Of a DNA stretch of 64,000 nt, positions 18,208 to 27,509 are shown piece after piece. Location: NCBI GenBank assembly GCA_947464185.1, contig CANHVY010000003.1, positions 55,034-119,033 of the forward strand, read 5' to 3'. The notes beneath the pieces are model-generated. The model did not search any database, had not been told where the DNA came from, and saw nothing but the letters and a program-made list of their open reading frames with translations. Origin of the DNA: Burkholderiales bacterium (GTDB lineage: Bacteria; Pseudomonadota; Gammaproteobacteria; Burkholderiales; Burkholderiaceae_C). Every line of letters begins with the position of its first letter. The first letter of the stretch is position 1. The position numbers were made by a program, and so were the translations under genes.

Positions 18208-20310
18208 TCAGCCAGCGTGCGCCGCAGCGGGTGTGGAAGCCCCCGCGCCGGGGTCTTGCACCTGCCCTTCGCCGGAGGCGCCAGAGTCGGCCAGGTCGAT
18301 GGCCAGGGCCAGCGGACCCGCGGTCGGTTCCTCTTCGTCCTCGTCGCCTTGTTCGGCAACGGCGCCAACGGCACCGGCGGCCGCCTCATCCAAACGTGCC
18401 ACCAGCGCACCCCACACGTCCAGCGTGAGCAGGTCGCTGCCGGTGATGCGCACGCGCACCCGGGTGCCTCGCAGCAGGTTCTCGGTGCCGTTGGCGCGCA
18501 GCACCAGCGGCAGGGTGTCGGCCCGCACCAGGCCGTCCTTCATCACGGAGGCCTCCAGTTCGGTGACCCCGTTCTGTTCCAGCCAGCGCAGGGTCCAGAA
18601 ACGTTCGATGCCATTCTGGAAGGCGTTGTAGGCGGTGTAGGCGCCGTCGAAGCCCGAGATGACGGAGAACAGCGTGGCGTCTTTCGGCTTGAAGGCAGCC
18701 ACCAGGGCGGCCGTGGCCCCATGTCGCGCGCAGGCGATGATCTGCCACTGGTTGACCAGGTCCACATAGCGCCGCAGCGGCGAGGTGGCCCAGGTGTACT
18801 GGGGCACGCCCATGCCCGCGTGCGGCAGGGGCTTGGTACCCATGCGCACCTTCACCCCGGGCAGCAGGCTGGCCTGGCTGCGGTAGATGCCGGGCACGCC
18901 GAACTGCGCCAGCCAGCCGCCCCAGTGGCTGTTGGCCAGGATCATGGCCTCGGCCACGATCAGGTCCAGCGGCGCGCCGCGCTGGCGCGTGGTGATGAGC
19001 ACGCGCTCGTGGCCGTGCGGCTCGCCGGGTGCCGCGCCCGCGCCTCGCTCGAGTTTGAAGTTGTAGTCCGGGCGGTTGAAGGTCTCGGGTTTGCCGCGCA
19101 CTTGCTCCCGCTGGGCCTTCAGGTGGCGCGCCAGGCGGAAGGCGAAGGTCAGCTCGGCCGGAAAGGGGTGGTCAGCCGGGGCCTGGCCGGTGAGCGTCGC
19201 CTCGGTGATGACGCTGTCGAGTTGGTCATGGCGCAGGTTGGCCACGATGGGCACGCGTTCGATGCGGGTCTCGCGGGCGCGCACCTCCAGCGTGGCCTCG
19301 TCAAACGTCACGTACAGGCTCACGGCCGGGCAGTCGCGCCCCTCGGTCAAGGTGAAGGCCTGCACGATCTCGTCGGGCAGCATGGTGAGCTTCCAGCCCG
19401 GCATGTACACCGTGGACAGGCGCTCGCGTGCCACCTTGTCGATGGGTGAGTCGGGCGCGATGGCCAGGGCCGGGGCGGCGATGTGAACGCCGAAGATCAC
19501 GGTGCCGCTGCCCAGGCCGCGCACCGACAGGGCGTCATCGATCTCGGTGGTGTGGGAGTCGTCGATGGAGAACGCCTGCACCTCGGCCAGGGGCAGATCG
19601 TCCTTCTGTGCAGGAACGGTCAGCGGCGGGAACCCCGTGCCCTTGGGGAACTGCTCGAACAGGAAGCGCCGCCAGTGGAACTGGTAGGGGCTGTCGATGG
19701 CGCCGGCTTGCTTCAGCAGGTCCAGCGGGGCGCGCTGCGAGCGCTTGGCCGCCTCGACCACGGCCTTGTACTCGGGGCCGTTCTTGTCCGGCTTGAAGAG
19801 GATGCGGTAGAGATGCTCACGCACGGGGGCCGGGCAGGTGCCGGCGGCCAGTTCGGCCGCCCAGGCCTCGATCTGCGCCGCCTGCTGCTGCTTGCGCTCG
19901 ATGGCCAGCAAGGCGGCCTTCACGGTTTCTTCCGGCGCCTTGCGGAACTGCCCCTTGCCCACGCGGCGGAAGTAGTGCGGCGCCTCGAACAGGCGAAACA
20001 GCGCGGCGGCCTGGCGCTCCACGCCTGCCGAGGCGTCAAAGTAGTCGCCAGCGAACTCGACAAAGCTGAAGTCGGCCTCTGGGGCGAACTCCCAGGCCAG
20101 ATCCAGGTCGATCTCGGCGGCCAGGCGCTGGCCGGCCTCAAGCAGCGCGGCTGGCGAAGGCTTGTCAAAGCGCAGCAGCACGTGGGCGGCCTTGACCTTG
20201 ACCCGCTTGCCGGAGTCGAGCTCCACCTGCACCGAGGCTTCGGCCTCGGACATCACTCGGCCAGCCAGGAATTTGCCGGCTTCTTCAAAAAGGGCGTACA
20301 TCATCGGCAT
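18208..20310 (-). CDS. RNB-domain exoribonuclease (RNase II/R family)
   Basis: A 700-residue ribonuclease. The N-terminal portion (residues 1-250) is a family-specific region beginning MYALFEEAGKFLAGRV. The RNB catalytic domain includes FSIDDSHTTEIDDALSV, with the metal-binding aspartates, and the conserved segments MLPDEIVQAFTL and ATSPLRRYVDLVNQWQ. A shorter C-terminal S1-like region follows, then an acidic tail. The role is 3' to 5' RNA degradation. The exact start is unclear: ATGs at 20310, 20304 and 20301 are all in frame. It lies between a FabG-type gene and tonB. Confidence 0.9.
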   Translation of the reverse strand: MPMMYALFEEAGKFLAGRVMSEAEASVQVELDSGKRVKVKAAHVLLRFDKPSPAALLEAGQRLAAEIDLDLAWEFAPEADFSFVEFAGDYFDASAGVERQAAALFRLFEAPHYFRRVGKGQFRKAPEETVKAALLAIERKQQQAAQIEAWAAELAAGTCPAPVREHLYRILFKPDKNGPEYKAVVEAAKRSQRAPLDLLKQAGAIDSPYQFHWRRFLFEQFPKGTGFPPLTVPAQKDDLPLAEVQAFSIDDSHTTEIDDALSVRGLGSGTVIFGVHIAAPALAIAPDSPIDKVARERLSTVYMPGWKLTMLPDEIVQAFTLTEGRDCPAVSLYVTFDEATLEVRARETRIERVPIVANLRHDQLDSVITEATLTGQAPADHPFPAELTFAFRLARHLKAQREQVRGKPETFNRPDYNFKLERGAGAAPGEPHGHERVLITTRQRGAPLDLIVAEAMILANSHWGGWLAQFGVPGIYRSQASLLPGVKVRMGTKPLPHAGMGVPQYTWATSPLRRYVDLVNQWQIIACARHGATAALVAAFKPKDATLFSVISGFDGAYTAYNAFQNGIERFWTLRWLEQNGVTELEASVMKDGLVRADTLPLVLRANGTENLLRGTRVRVRITGSDLLTLDVWGALVARLDEAAAGAVGAVAEQGDEDEEEPTAGPLALAIDLADSGASGEGQVQDPGAGASTPAAAHAG

Positions 20311-20389
20311 TGTCAGCCCTCGGCGCGCGGGTCAAGTGCGCCGCCGCGCAGCGCCCCTGCGCTGGCGTGCGGGCGTATTTCACAAGCTA

Positions 20390-21130
20390 TCAGACCGTCA
20401 GGCCGCCCGCCACCTCGATCACCGCGCCGTTGACGTAGCTGGCCTCGTCGCTGGCCAGGAAGGCGTAGACGTTGGCGATTTCCTCGGGCCTGCCCAGGCG
20501 GCGCAGCGGCACGTCGTCCCGCATCTGCTGCAGCACCTTGTCGGGGATGGTCGACAGGATGGGCGTCTCGATGAAGCCCGGGGCCACGGCGTTGACGCGC
20601 ACGCCCTTGGGGCCCAGTTCCCGGCCCCAGGTCTTGGTGAAGCCGATGACCCCGAACTTGGAGGCAGCGTAGTTCGTCTGGCCGAAGTTGCCGTAGATGC
20701 CCACCACGCTGCTTGCGTTCAGGATGACGCCTGCGCCTTGCGCCACCATGGTGTCGGCCACGGCCTGCGCGCAGTGGAAGACGCCGCGCAGGTTGACGTC
20801 GATGACGGCGTCGAACTGGGCCAGTGTCATCTTCTGCAGGCGTGCGTCCTTGGTGATGCCGGCGTTGTTGACCAGCACGTCGATGCGGCCGAACCGTGCC
20901 TTCACGGCGTTGACCATCGCGTCCACCTGGGCGCGGTCGGTCACGTCCACCAGGAAGCCCTCGGCGCGCGCGCCTTCCGTCCTGCAGGCGTCCACGGCGG
21001 CGTCAATGCCCTCGCGGCGCATGTCGCACACGGCCACCGTCGCGCCCTCGCGCGCCAACTTCACGGCCGTGGCCAGGCCAATACCCTGGGCGCCGCCGGT
21101 GACGATGCAGATCTTGTCCTTCAGTCTCAT
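20390..21130 (-). CDS. 3-oxoacyl-ACP / acetoacetyl-CoA reductase (FabG-type SDR)
   Basis: A 246-residue classical short-chain dehydrogenase. The cofactor loop is TGGAQGIG, the structural motif is NNAG, and the catalytic Ser-Tyr-Lys set is in [10 protein letters not shown] and YAASK. The length matches FabG and PhaB; the sequence does not decide between fatty-acid elongation and polyhydroxybutyrate metabolism, and no acyl-carrier or pha genes lie nearby. The ATG at 21130 gives [13 protein letters not shown], the standard N-terminus. It lies 29 bp after mpl, probably cotranscribed. Confidence 0.88.
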   Translation of the reverse strand: MRLKDKICIVTGGAQGIGLATAVKLAREGATVAVCDMRREGIDAAVDACRTEGARAEGFLVDVTDRAQVDAMVNAVKARFGRIDVLVNNAGITKDARLQKMTLAQFDAVIDVNLRGVFHCAQAVADTMVAQGAGVILNASSVVGIYGNFGQTNYAASKFGVIGFTKTWGRELGPKGVRVNAVAPGFIETPILSTIPDKVLQQMRDDVPLRRLGRPEEIANVYAFLASDEASYVNGAVIEVAGGLTV

Positions 21131-21159
21131 GGTGTGGAGGTGTCGATACGGGCCCGGGC

Positions 21160-22536
21160 TTAACGGCGGGGCTCGGAGCCGGTTCCGGGTGCCAGGGCCT
21201 CCAGCAGCTTGCCGTGAACGCCGCCGAAGCCGCCGTTGCTCATGCACAGGATGTGGTCACCGGGCTGCGCCGCCTTCCTGACTTGCGCCACCAGCGCATC
21301 CACCGAGTCGGCCACCATGGCCAACGGGCCCAGCGGGGCCAGTGCGTCGCGTGCGTTCCAGCCGTAGTGGCCTTGCAGGCAGAAGCTCAGATCGGCTTCT
21401 TCCAGCGCCCAAGGCAGTTGGGCCTTCATGGTGCCTGTCTTCATGGTGTTGGAGCGTGGCTCGAACACGGCCAGGATGCGCTGCAGCCCCACCTTGCGGC
21501 GCAGGCCGTTGACGGTGGTCCGCATGGCCGTGGGGTGGTGGGCGAAGTCGTCGTAGATGCGGATGCCGGCCACCTCGCCGCGCAACTCCAGCCGCCGGCG
21601 CACGTTGCGAAAGCTTCCCAGGGCCGCCGCAGCCTGCTCGGGTGCCACTCCAGCGTGCTCAGCCGCCCCGATGGCGGCCAGCGCGTTCATCTGGTTGTGC
21701 TCGCCCATCAGATCCCAGGCCACGTGGCCGATCTTCAGACTGCCGCGCAGCACGTCGAAGGCGTGCGGCTCGCCGCGCGCGCACAGGCCGCCGGGCTCCT
21801 CTCGCTTCGTGCCAAATCGCTGCACCTCGCTCCAGCATCCCCGCTGGAGCACACGCTGCAGCGCTTCGTCGCGCGCATTGACCACCAGACGCCCGCTGGC
21901 GGGCACGGTGCGCACCAGATGGTGGAACTGCGTCTCGATCGCGGCCAGATCGGCAAAGATGTCGGCATGATCGAACTCGAGGTTGTTGAGGATGGCCGTG
22001 CGCGGGCGGTAGTGCAGGAACTTGCTGCGCTTGTCGAACAGCGCCGTGTCGTACTCGTCGGCCTCGATGACGAAACAGCGGCCGGCCCCCAGCCTTGCGG
22101 AGATGCCGAAGTTCAAGGGCACGCCGCCCACCAGAAACCCGGGCTGCAGGCCGGCCTGATCCAGGATCCAGGCCAGCATGGCGGTGGTGCCCGTCTTGCC
22201 GTGCGTGCCCGCCACGGCCAGAACGTGGCGATCGTGCAGCACGGCCTCCGCCAGCCATTGCGGCCCGCTGGTGTAGCGCGCCCCGGCATCCAGGAGGGCC
22301 TCCATCAGCGGGTTTCCGCGCGCAACCACGTTGCCGATGACGTAGACGTCAGGCTTGAGCGAGAGCTGGTCCGCTGAGAAGCCTTCGATCAGCTCGATGC
22401 CCAAGGCACGCAGCTGGTCGCTCATGGGCGGGTAGACGTTGGCGTCGCACCCCGTCACGCGGTGGCCGGCCTCGCGCGCAATGGCCGCGATGCCGCCCAT
22501 GAAGGTGCCGCAGATGCCCAGGATGTGCAGGTGCAT
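21160..22536 (-). CDS. mpl: UDP-N-acetylmuramate:L-alanyl-gamma-D-glutamyl-meso-DAP ligase
   Basis: A 458-residue Mur ligase that reattaches recycled murein tripeptide to UDP-MurNAc. The N-terminal Rossmann domain begins [20 protein letters not shown], which distinguishes Mpl from MurC. The ATP loop is [12 protein letters not shown], and the segment [12 protein letters not shown] is typical of the family. An upstream extension of 34 codons is possible but lacks similarity to the family. It sits 43 bp after hemL. Confidence 0.94.
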   Translation of the reverse strand: MHLHILGICGTFMGGIAAIAREAGHRVTGCDANVYPPMSDQLRALGIELIEGFSADQLSLKPDVYVIGNVVARGNPLMEALLDAGARYTSGPQWLAEAVLHDRHVLAVAGTHGKTGTTAMLAWILDQAGLQPGFLVGGVPLNFGISARLGAGRCFVIEADEYDTALFDKRSKFLHYRPRTAILNNLEFDHADIFADLAAIETQFHHLVRTVPASGRLVVNARDEALQRVLQRGCWSEVQRFGTKREEPGGLCARGEPHAFDVLRGSLKIGHVAWDLMGEHNQMNALAAIGAAEHAGVAPEQAAAALGSFRNVRRRLELRGEVAGIRIYDDFAHHPTAMRTTVNGLRRKVGLQRILAVFEPRSNTMKTGTMKAQLPWALEEADLSFCLQGHYGWNARDALAPLGPLAMVADSVDALVAQVRKAAQPGDHILCMSNGGFGGVHGKLLEALAPGTGSEPRR

Positions 22537-22579
22537 GGAAGGTGGCCGCATGAGAGCGGCGCCGCAACTTCGGAGGTGT

Positions 22580-23869
22580 TCAGCCCGCCTTGAAGGCCTG
22601 CGCCGCTGCCGCGACGGTGGCCTCGATGTCGGCCGCACTGTGGGCGGCGCTGACGAACCCGGCCTCGTACAGCGCCGGGGCCAGGTACACGCCCTGATTC
22701 AGCATGGCGTGGAAGAAGCGGTTGAAGCGCTCCTTGTCGGTGGACATCACCGTGCCGTAGTTCTGCGGCAGGCTCTCAAAGAAGAAGAAGCCGAACATGC
22801 CGCCTTCGCAGTCGCCGCTGAAGGGCACACCGGCCGCCCGCGCTGCCTGGTTCAGGCCATCGACCAGTGAGCGGGTGCGTGCCGACAGCGCGTCGAAGAA
22901 GCCGGGCTTGGCGATCTCCTTCAGCGTGGCCAGGCCGCAGGCGGTGGCCACGGGGTTGCCGCTCAAGGTGCCGGCCTGGTAGACCGGGCCCAGCGGTGCC
23001 AGCTGGCTCATCACCTCGCGGGTGCCGCCGAAGGCTGCCAGCGGCATGCCGCCGCCGATCACCTTGCCAAAGACACTCATGTCCGGCTTGAAGCCCGGAA
23101 TCAGCTTCGCGTACACGCTCTGCGCGCTGCCCAGGGCGACCCGAAAGCCCGTCATCACTTCGTCGAACACCAGCAGGGCACCGTGCTGGGTGCACAGTTC
23201 GCGCAGACGCGTCATGAACGGCACGCTGGCGCGCACGAAGTTCATGTTGCCGGCAATGGGCTCCAGCATCACGCAGGCGATCTCCGGGCCGTGGGTCGTG
23301 AACGTTTCTTCAATCTGCGCGAGGTTGTTGTACTCCAGCACCAGCGTGTGCTGCACCACTTCCGCCGGTACGCCCGCGCTGGTAGGAAAGCCGAAGGTGG
23401 CCAGGCCCGAGCCCGCCTTGACCAGCAGCGCGTCTGCATGGCCGTGATAGCAGCCCTCGAACTTGATGATCTTCGAGCGCCCGGTGGCCCCGCGTGCCAG
23501 CCGCAGCGCGCTCATGCCGGCTTCCGTGCCTGAACTCACCAGGCGGATCTGCTCGACCGAGGGCACCAGGGCAATGATGGCCTCGGCCAGTTCGATCTCG
23601 CGCTCGGTGGGAGCGCCGAAGCTGAAACCGTCGGCCGCGGCCTTGTGCACGGCCTCCAGCACGGCTGGGTGGCCGTGGCCCAGGATCATGGGCCCCCAGG
23701 AGCCGATGTAGTCGATGTAGCGCTGGCCTTCGGCATCCCACATGTAGGCGCCTTCGGCCCGCGCGATGAAGCGAGGGGTGCCGCCGACGGCGCGGAAAGC
23801 CCGCACCGGTGAATTGACTCCGCCAGGAATGACCTGCTGTGCGCGGGAGAAGAGGCTGTCGTTGGTCAT
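22580..23869 (-). CDS. hemL: Glutamate-1-semialdehyde 2,1-aminomutase
   Basis: A 429-residue PLP enzyme producing 5-aminolevulinate in the C5 pathway of haem synthesis. The cofactor Lys269 lies in [27 protein letters not shown] and the N-terminal [16 protein letters not shown] are conserved. The start at 23869 ([17 protein letters not shown]) is preferred over a start 63 bp upstream because it fits the family N-terminus. The haem produced would serve the oxidase cluster later in the window among other users. Confidence 0.96.
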   Translation of the reverse strand: MTNDSLFSRAQQVIPGGVNSPVRAFRAVGGTPRFIARAEGAYMWDAEGQRYIDYIGSWGPMILGHGHPAVLEAVHKAAADGFSFGAPTEREIELAEAIIALVPSVEQIRLVSSGTEAGMSALRLARGATGRSKIIKFEGCYHGHADALLVKAGSGLATFGFPTSAGVPAEVVQHTLVLEYNNLAQIEETFTTHGPEIACVMLEPIAGNMNFVRASVPFMTRLRELCTQHGALLVFDEVMTGFRVALGSAQSVYAKLIPGFKPDMSVFGKVIGGGMPLAAFGGTREVMSQLAPLGPVYQAGTLSGNPVATACGLATLKEIAKPGFFDALSARTRSLVDGLNQAARAAGVPFSGDCEGGMFGFFFFESLPQNYGTVMSTDKERFNRFFHAMLNQGVYLAPALYEAGFVSAAHSAADIEATVAAAAQAFKAG

Positions 23870-23928
23870 GTGCGTGCGCTTTGTTGATGCGTCTTGTACG
23901 TGCGTTTCGTACGTTCGTCTTGCTCGTG

Positions 23929-24891
23929 TCAATGGACCCGCCGGGCAGCCCCCGGGGCCTTGGGCGGTTCCGCCTGGTCTTCGGGCTCGCTGCCGTCCGG
24001 CCCCTGGCCAACCTCGCCTTCCTCGGGGGGTGGCAGCGCCCAGAAGAAACGGTCGGGCACCACGTTGCCCATGCCGGGGCGGAAACCCGAGTCCAGGCTC
24101 TGGTCCAGGAAGGCCAGGGCCTCGCCCACGGCGGCCTGCAACTCGCTGCCCGCCGCCAGCAGCGAGGCCAGGGCGGCCGCGAGGGTGTCGCCTGCCCCCA
24201 CGAAGCCGGCCTCGAAACGCTCGAACTTCTCGCCCGTCAGGGCGCCCTGCGGCGAGGCCAATACGTTGTCGATGAATTGCTCCGCCCCGCGCGCAGGCAG
24301 CATCACCCCTGTGACCAGCACGTAGCGGGTGCCGCGCTCGCCCGCCGCCACGGCCAGTTCACGCGCCGAGGGCGGGCGCTCGCTGTCCCATTCCGGCAGC
24401 AAGAAGTCGGTGAGCGTCTTGTGGTTGCCGGTCAGCACCTCGGCCGCGGGCAGGATGAGTTCGCGGTAGGCCTCGAGGTAGGGCTCGCGCTGGTCTTCAT
24501 CCAGCCAGCTCAGGTCGGGCATGTAGGCCACCAGCGGAACCTCGGCGTAGTCCGACAGGATCTCGGCCACGGCGGCCACGGTATCGGCCGAACCGAGGAA
24601 ACCGACCTTCCAGGCGGAGACGGGCACGTCTTCCAGGATGGAGCGGGCCTGCTCGATCACCGCTTCGTCGTCGATGGGGTGATGGTCGAAGATCTCGGCG
24701 GTGTCCCGCATCAGGATCGTGGTCACCACCGGAAGCGGATGCGCGCCCATGGCGGCGATGGTGGCCACGTCACCCGCCACGCCCCCGGCACCGCTGGCGT
24801 CGCTCACGTTGAACGTCATGACGCACGCTGGTGGCGGGGCTTCCTGCCCGGGTTCAAGAGGGTCGGCGTGGTCTTGGGTTTCGGGATTCAT
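23929..24891 (-). CDS. thiD: Hydroxymethylpyrimidine/phosphomethylpyrimidine kinase-like protein (ThiD family)
   Basis: A 320-residue ribokinase-fold kinase. The N-terminal substrate region reads [20 protein letters not shown], recognisably ThiD-like but diverged from the usual GSDSSGGAGIQADLKT. The C-terminal anion-hole motif [10 protein letters not shown] carries the catalytic Asp. The last 60 residues are an acidic, Pro-rich tail. The expected reaction is phosphorylation of HMP and HMP-P for thiamine synthesis; the divergence leaves a different pyrimidine-like substrate possible. It is the first gene of the long - strand array and is divergent from the rubredoxin gene. Confidence 0.78.
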   Translation of the reverse strand: MNPETQDHADPLEPGQEAPPPACVMTFNVSDASGAGGVAGDVATIAAMGAHPLPVVTTILMRDTAEIFDHHPIDDEAVIEQARSILEDVPVSAWKVGFLGSADTVAAVAEILSDYAEVPLVAYMPDLSWLDEDQREPYLEAYRELILPAAEVLTGNHKTLTDFLLPEWDSERPPSARELAVAAGERGTRYVLVTGVMLPARGAEQFIDNVLASPQGALTGEKFERFEAGFVGAGDTLAAALASLLAAGSELQAAVGEALAFLDQSLDSGFRPGMGNVVPDRFFWALPPPEEGEVGQGPDGSEPEDQAEPPKAPGAARRVH

Positions 24892-25024
24892 CGGGCGGGC
24901 AGACCGCGGTCTTGTCGGACCAGGGCGTGGGCTTGGGGTCGAGGAGGAGGTGCCGGGCGCGGGTTGCGCAGTGCCAACATCCTGGGCAAAGCCGGCCCGC
25001 AGACCCCGGCACGAACCCCGGTGG

Positions 25025-25046
25025 CTACAATCTCGGTCCATTGTAG
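25025..25046. promoter_or_regulatory. Inverted repeat ctacaat-N8-attgtag in the thiD/rubredoxin gap
   Basis: A perfect 7-bp inverted repeat with an 8-bp spacer, 21 bp before the rubredoxin start. Each arm contains TACAAT, a good -10 hexamer, one on each strand, so this may be a pair of divergent -10 elements or an operator. I do not see convincing -35 hexamers for either direction. Confidence 0.4.
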
Positions 25047-25067
25047 TGACCACCTTGTGAAGCCATC

Positions 25068-25241
25068 GTGAGCCAACCCTGTACCTGGATGTGCCTGATC
25101 TGCGGCTGGATTTACGACGAGGCCGCCGGCGACCCGGAACACGGCATCGCGCCCGGCACGGCGTGGGCTGACGTGCCCATGAATTGGACCTGCCCCGAAT
25201 GCGGAGCCCGCAAGGAAGACTTCGAGATGGTGCAGGTCTGA
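25068..25241 (+). CDS. Rubredoxin
   Basis: A 57-residue iron-sulfur electron carrier starting with GTG. The two metal-binding motifs CLICG (as CTWMCLICGWIYDEAAG) and CPECGARKEDFE provide the four cysteines for one Fe. The size is standard for a one-iron rubredoxin. In many betaproteobacteria this gene lies between thiD and the pilG-pilH-pilI-pilJ-chpA twitching chemosensory operon; here the next gene, 45 bp downstream, is a truncated ChpA-like gene. Confidence 0.95.
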   Translation: MSQPCTWMCLICGWIYDEAAGDPEHGIAPGTAWADVPMNWTCPECGARKEDFEMVQV

Positions 25242-25286
25242 CGCCGGCATTCCTGCTGGCACTGCACAGCGTTCCGGACCTGCCGC

Positions 25287-27419
25287 ATGGCGCCCGCGTC
25301 CGCTGATTTTCCCGAATCCTTCTCTGAGGTCCTGTCCCGTCTGCGGGACGTCCTGGCGCTGCTGCGCGATTACGTCGCGTTGACGTCGGCAGCCGATCCT
25401 TCCCAGGCAGAAGAGGCTGCGGCAGGCACCCGACTGAACGCCGTGGAAGCCGCCGCCGGCGATCCGCCCGGCAGTTCCGCGGCCGCATCGGAGCCGCAGC
25501 CCTCGGCGCCCGATGCCGTCGAAGCTGCGTTTCGGGCTTGCGCGCAGGCTCTGGAGGCTTGCGGCCGTGCGCCCCTGGCGCTGCTGGTGCAGGGCTGTGA
25601 GCGGGCGCTGCCCAGCCTGCAACCGGCCCACCCGCGCCACGCACCTGAGGTCCATCGCGTCATCGAGCAAGCCTTGCTGGCGGCACTGCAGGAGGCGGAA
25701 CGTCCCGTCGGGCACGAACTGGCGCTGGCAGCCGAATTGTTTCCTTTCTACCAGGCCGTCCTGCAGTTGGCGGGTGTTGACCGTGCGCACCCTGCCGACC
25801 TGTGGCCCGGGCGCCACTCCCTGTTGGGTCTTCCCTCTGACCCTTTTGCGGTGCCGCGTGGCCTGGACGAGGAGGCCCGCCTGGCCTTGGAGGAGGCGCT
25901 GCTCAAGACCCTGAAGCAGCCTGACCCCGAAGCTTTCCGTGCCATGAGCGACCTGTGCACCGCACTGGGCGAAGGTGCCGCCGGGGCCCAGGCGGACCTG
26001 TGGAAGCTGGCCGGTGCGGTCTACGAGGCCCAGGCCGACGATCTGTTGCCGTCAGACGTCTACCTCAAGCGCATGGGGCCGCGTCTGCTGTCCTTGGCCC
26101 GTGCAACGCGGGTTGCCGCCGAGACGCCCGCGCCGGCGTGGGGGGCAGGTCGGCCCGACGAGGCTGCCCAGGCCCAGTTGCAGAGGCAGACCAGGGCGCA
26201 GGAATCCGCCCGGCAACTCGGGCATGAACTCTTGTACCGCTGTCACTGTGCCCTGGCGGCGGCCAGCCAGGCCCGGAGCCGAACTGCAGGGCCTCGGCTG
26301 GAGCGAGTGGCTCTGGCCTGCGGCGTGCCCTTGCATCGCCCACAGGCTGACGTCCCATCGGACAGCGCAGCGGCACCCGTCAGGGCGGACAGGCCCGTGG
26401 GCGAACCCGGCGTCTCGGTTGTGAAGGCGAGAGACCTTGGCGCCGTTGATGCATCGAAGGACCGTGGCGCCTCTCGCATCCCCGTCCCAGGCGCGGGCGC
26501 GTCCACGGGCGAGCGCCACGTCGAGGACGTGGAATCCGTGCTCGATATCGTGCTTGCGGATGAGTTCCCTGCCGAAGCATCGGGGGTGCCGACTGCGCGG
26601 AATCCCGTCCAGCGCAGCCTTGCCGAGGCGGTGCCCGGCCTGCCCTCCGCAGCCGACCTGGACCTGGCCGGTTGGGGGCCGGCTGCCAATGCCGACCGAG
26701 TGGTGACGCCGGACGACGAGATCAAGGTCATCGGCTCGCTGCGCCTGGAGATCCCGGTCTTCAATGCCTTTCTGAACGATGCCGATGAGGCTTCACGCCG
26801 GCTGTCCATGGTGCTGGCCGAGTGGTCCGATGCCCCGGAGCGGCCTGTGCCCGCTGAGGCCGCTGTCCAGGCCTTCGCCCTGGCCCAGGGGGCTGACCGG
26901 GTGGGCCATGAGGCCCTGGCGGCCCTGGCCCATCACTTGGTGCGGGTGTTGCGCGCTTGTGCTGCAGGACCCACCCCGGCAGCCGTGGCTGCCGACCCCG
27001 CCTGGGCGGCACTGAACCTCACCGCGGCCGTCGAGGAGATGCGCCGCGTGTTGCACCAGTTCGCAGCGGGTTTCCTCACCGAGCCCTCAGCGGTCTGTCT
27101 CCAGCGCCTGGCCGAATGTCTGGCCGACCGCTTGCCATCCTCTGCCGCGGGACATCGTGGTGCCGGGTCCGGTGCGCAGCCCCTGTCGGACGAGGACGAA
27201 CTGCAATCCCTCCACGATCTGGCCAGTCTGCAGACCGAACTCGCCATGGCGCTGAACCGTCTGGCGCAGGTTCGGCCGTCGCAGGTGGCTTCGGCGTCCA
27301 ATGTGGCGGTCGCGGACCAGCACTTCGACCGCGCCTGGTCCGAGGCGGCCGACCGCCTTGCGGCAGCAGATGGTCTGGTCCGTTCCCTGCTGCACCGGCC
27401 CCGCGATCCGGAGCGCTGA
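25287..27419 (+). CDS. Truncated ChpA/PilL-like protein (no kinase core)
   Basis: A 710-residue open frame. The N-terminal 270 residues match the start of betaproteobacterial ChpA/PilL, the hybrid CheA kinase of twitching motility: ELFPFYQAVLQLAGVDRAHPADLWPG and later LLPSDVYLKRMGPRLL are diagnostic positions. Residues about 275-470 are low-complexity. Residues about 475-620 resemble the ChpA segment DDEIKVIGSLRLEIPVFNAFLNDADEASRR with an HPt-like helix bundle. The usual HPt motif AHSLAG is AFALAQ here, so the phosphorylatable His is Phe530. The later HPt domains, HATPase, CheW-like and receiver domains of the ~2000-residue family are absent, and pilG, pilH, pilI and pilJ are absent from the usual place. 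It is either a decaying remnant or a retained scaffold fragment; the frame is intact. Confidence 0.7.
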   Translation: MAPASADFPESFSEVLSRLRDVLALLRDYVALTSAADPSQAEEAAAGTRLNAVEAAAGDPPGSSAAASEPQPSAPDAVEAAFRACAQALEACGRAPLALLVQGCERALPSLQPAHPRHAPEVHRVIEQALLAALQEAERPVGHELALAAELFPFYQAVLQLAGVDRAHPADLWPGRHSLLGLPSDPFAVPRGLDEEARLALEEALLKTLKQPDPEAFRAMSDLCTALGEGAAGAQADLWKLAGAVYEAQADDLLPSDVYLKRMGPRLLSLARATRVAAETPAPAWGAGRPDEAAQAQLQRQTRAQESARQLGHELLYRCHCALAAASQARSRTAGPRLERVALACGVPLHRPQADVPSDSAAAPVRADRPVGEPGVSVVKARDLGAVDASKDRGASRIPVPGAGASTGERHVEDVESVLDIVLADEFPAEASGVPTARNPVQRSLAEAVPGLPSAADLDLAGWGPAANADRVVTPDDEIKVIGSLRLEIPVFNAFLNDADEASRRLSMVLAEWSDAPERPVPAEAAVQAFALAQGADRVGHEALAALAHHLVRVLRACAAGPTPAAVAADPAWAALNLTAAVEEMRRVLHQFAAGFLTEPSAVCLQRLAECLADRLPSSAAGHRGAGSGAQPLSDEDELQSLHDLASLQTELAMALNRLAQVRPSQVASASNVAVADQHFDRAWSEAADRLAAADGLVRSLLHRPRDPER

Positions 27420-27456
27420 ACGGCCCGGGCCTGAAGGCCCAATCCGTCCGAACTGA

Positions 27457-27489
27457 AATCAAACGTTTGATTGAATCAATCGTTTGATT
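27457..27489 (+). promoter_or_regulatory. Tandem operators for the TetR-family repressor
   Basis: Two 16-bp palindromes stand 17 bp apart: aatcaaacgtttgatt (27457-27472, perfect) and aatcaatcgtttgatt (27474-27489, one mismatched pair). They lie just upstream of the regulator gene and overlap its predicted promoter. AT-rich palindromes of this sort in an otherwise GC-rich region are strong operator candidates. Confidence 0.8.
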
Positions 27490-27495
27490 TATCGG
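27467..27495 (+). promoter_or_regulatory. Candidate promoter of the efflux operon
   Basis: TTGATT (27467-27472) and TATCGG (27490-27495) are separated by 17 bp. The -35 lies in the first operator and the spacer is filled by the second, so repressor binding would exclude RNA polymerase. The -10 is a weak match, consistent with low basal expression. Confidence 0.45.
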
Positions 27496-27509
27496 GTACA
27501 GTCCCCCAC

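Noticed and set aside
23839..25071. A 410-codon + strand frame opposite thiD and hemL
   Set aside because: Shadow of the thiD gene on the other strand, no recognisable domain or ribosome-binding site.
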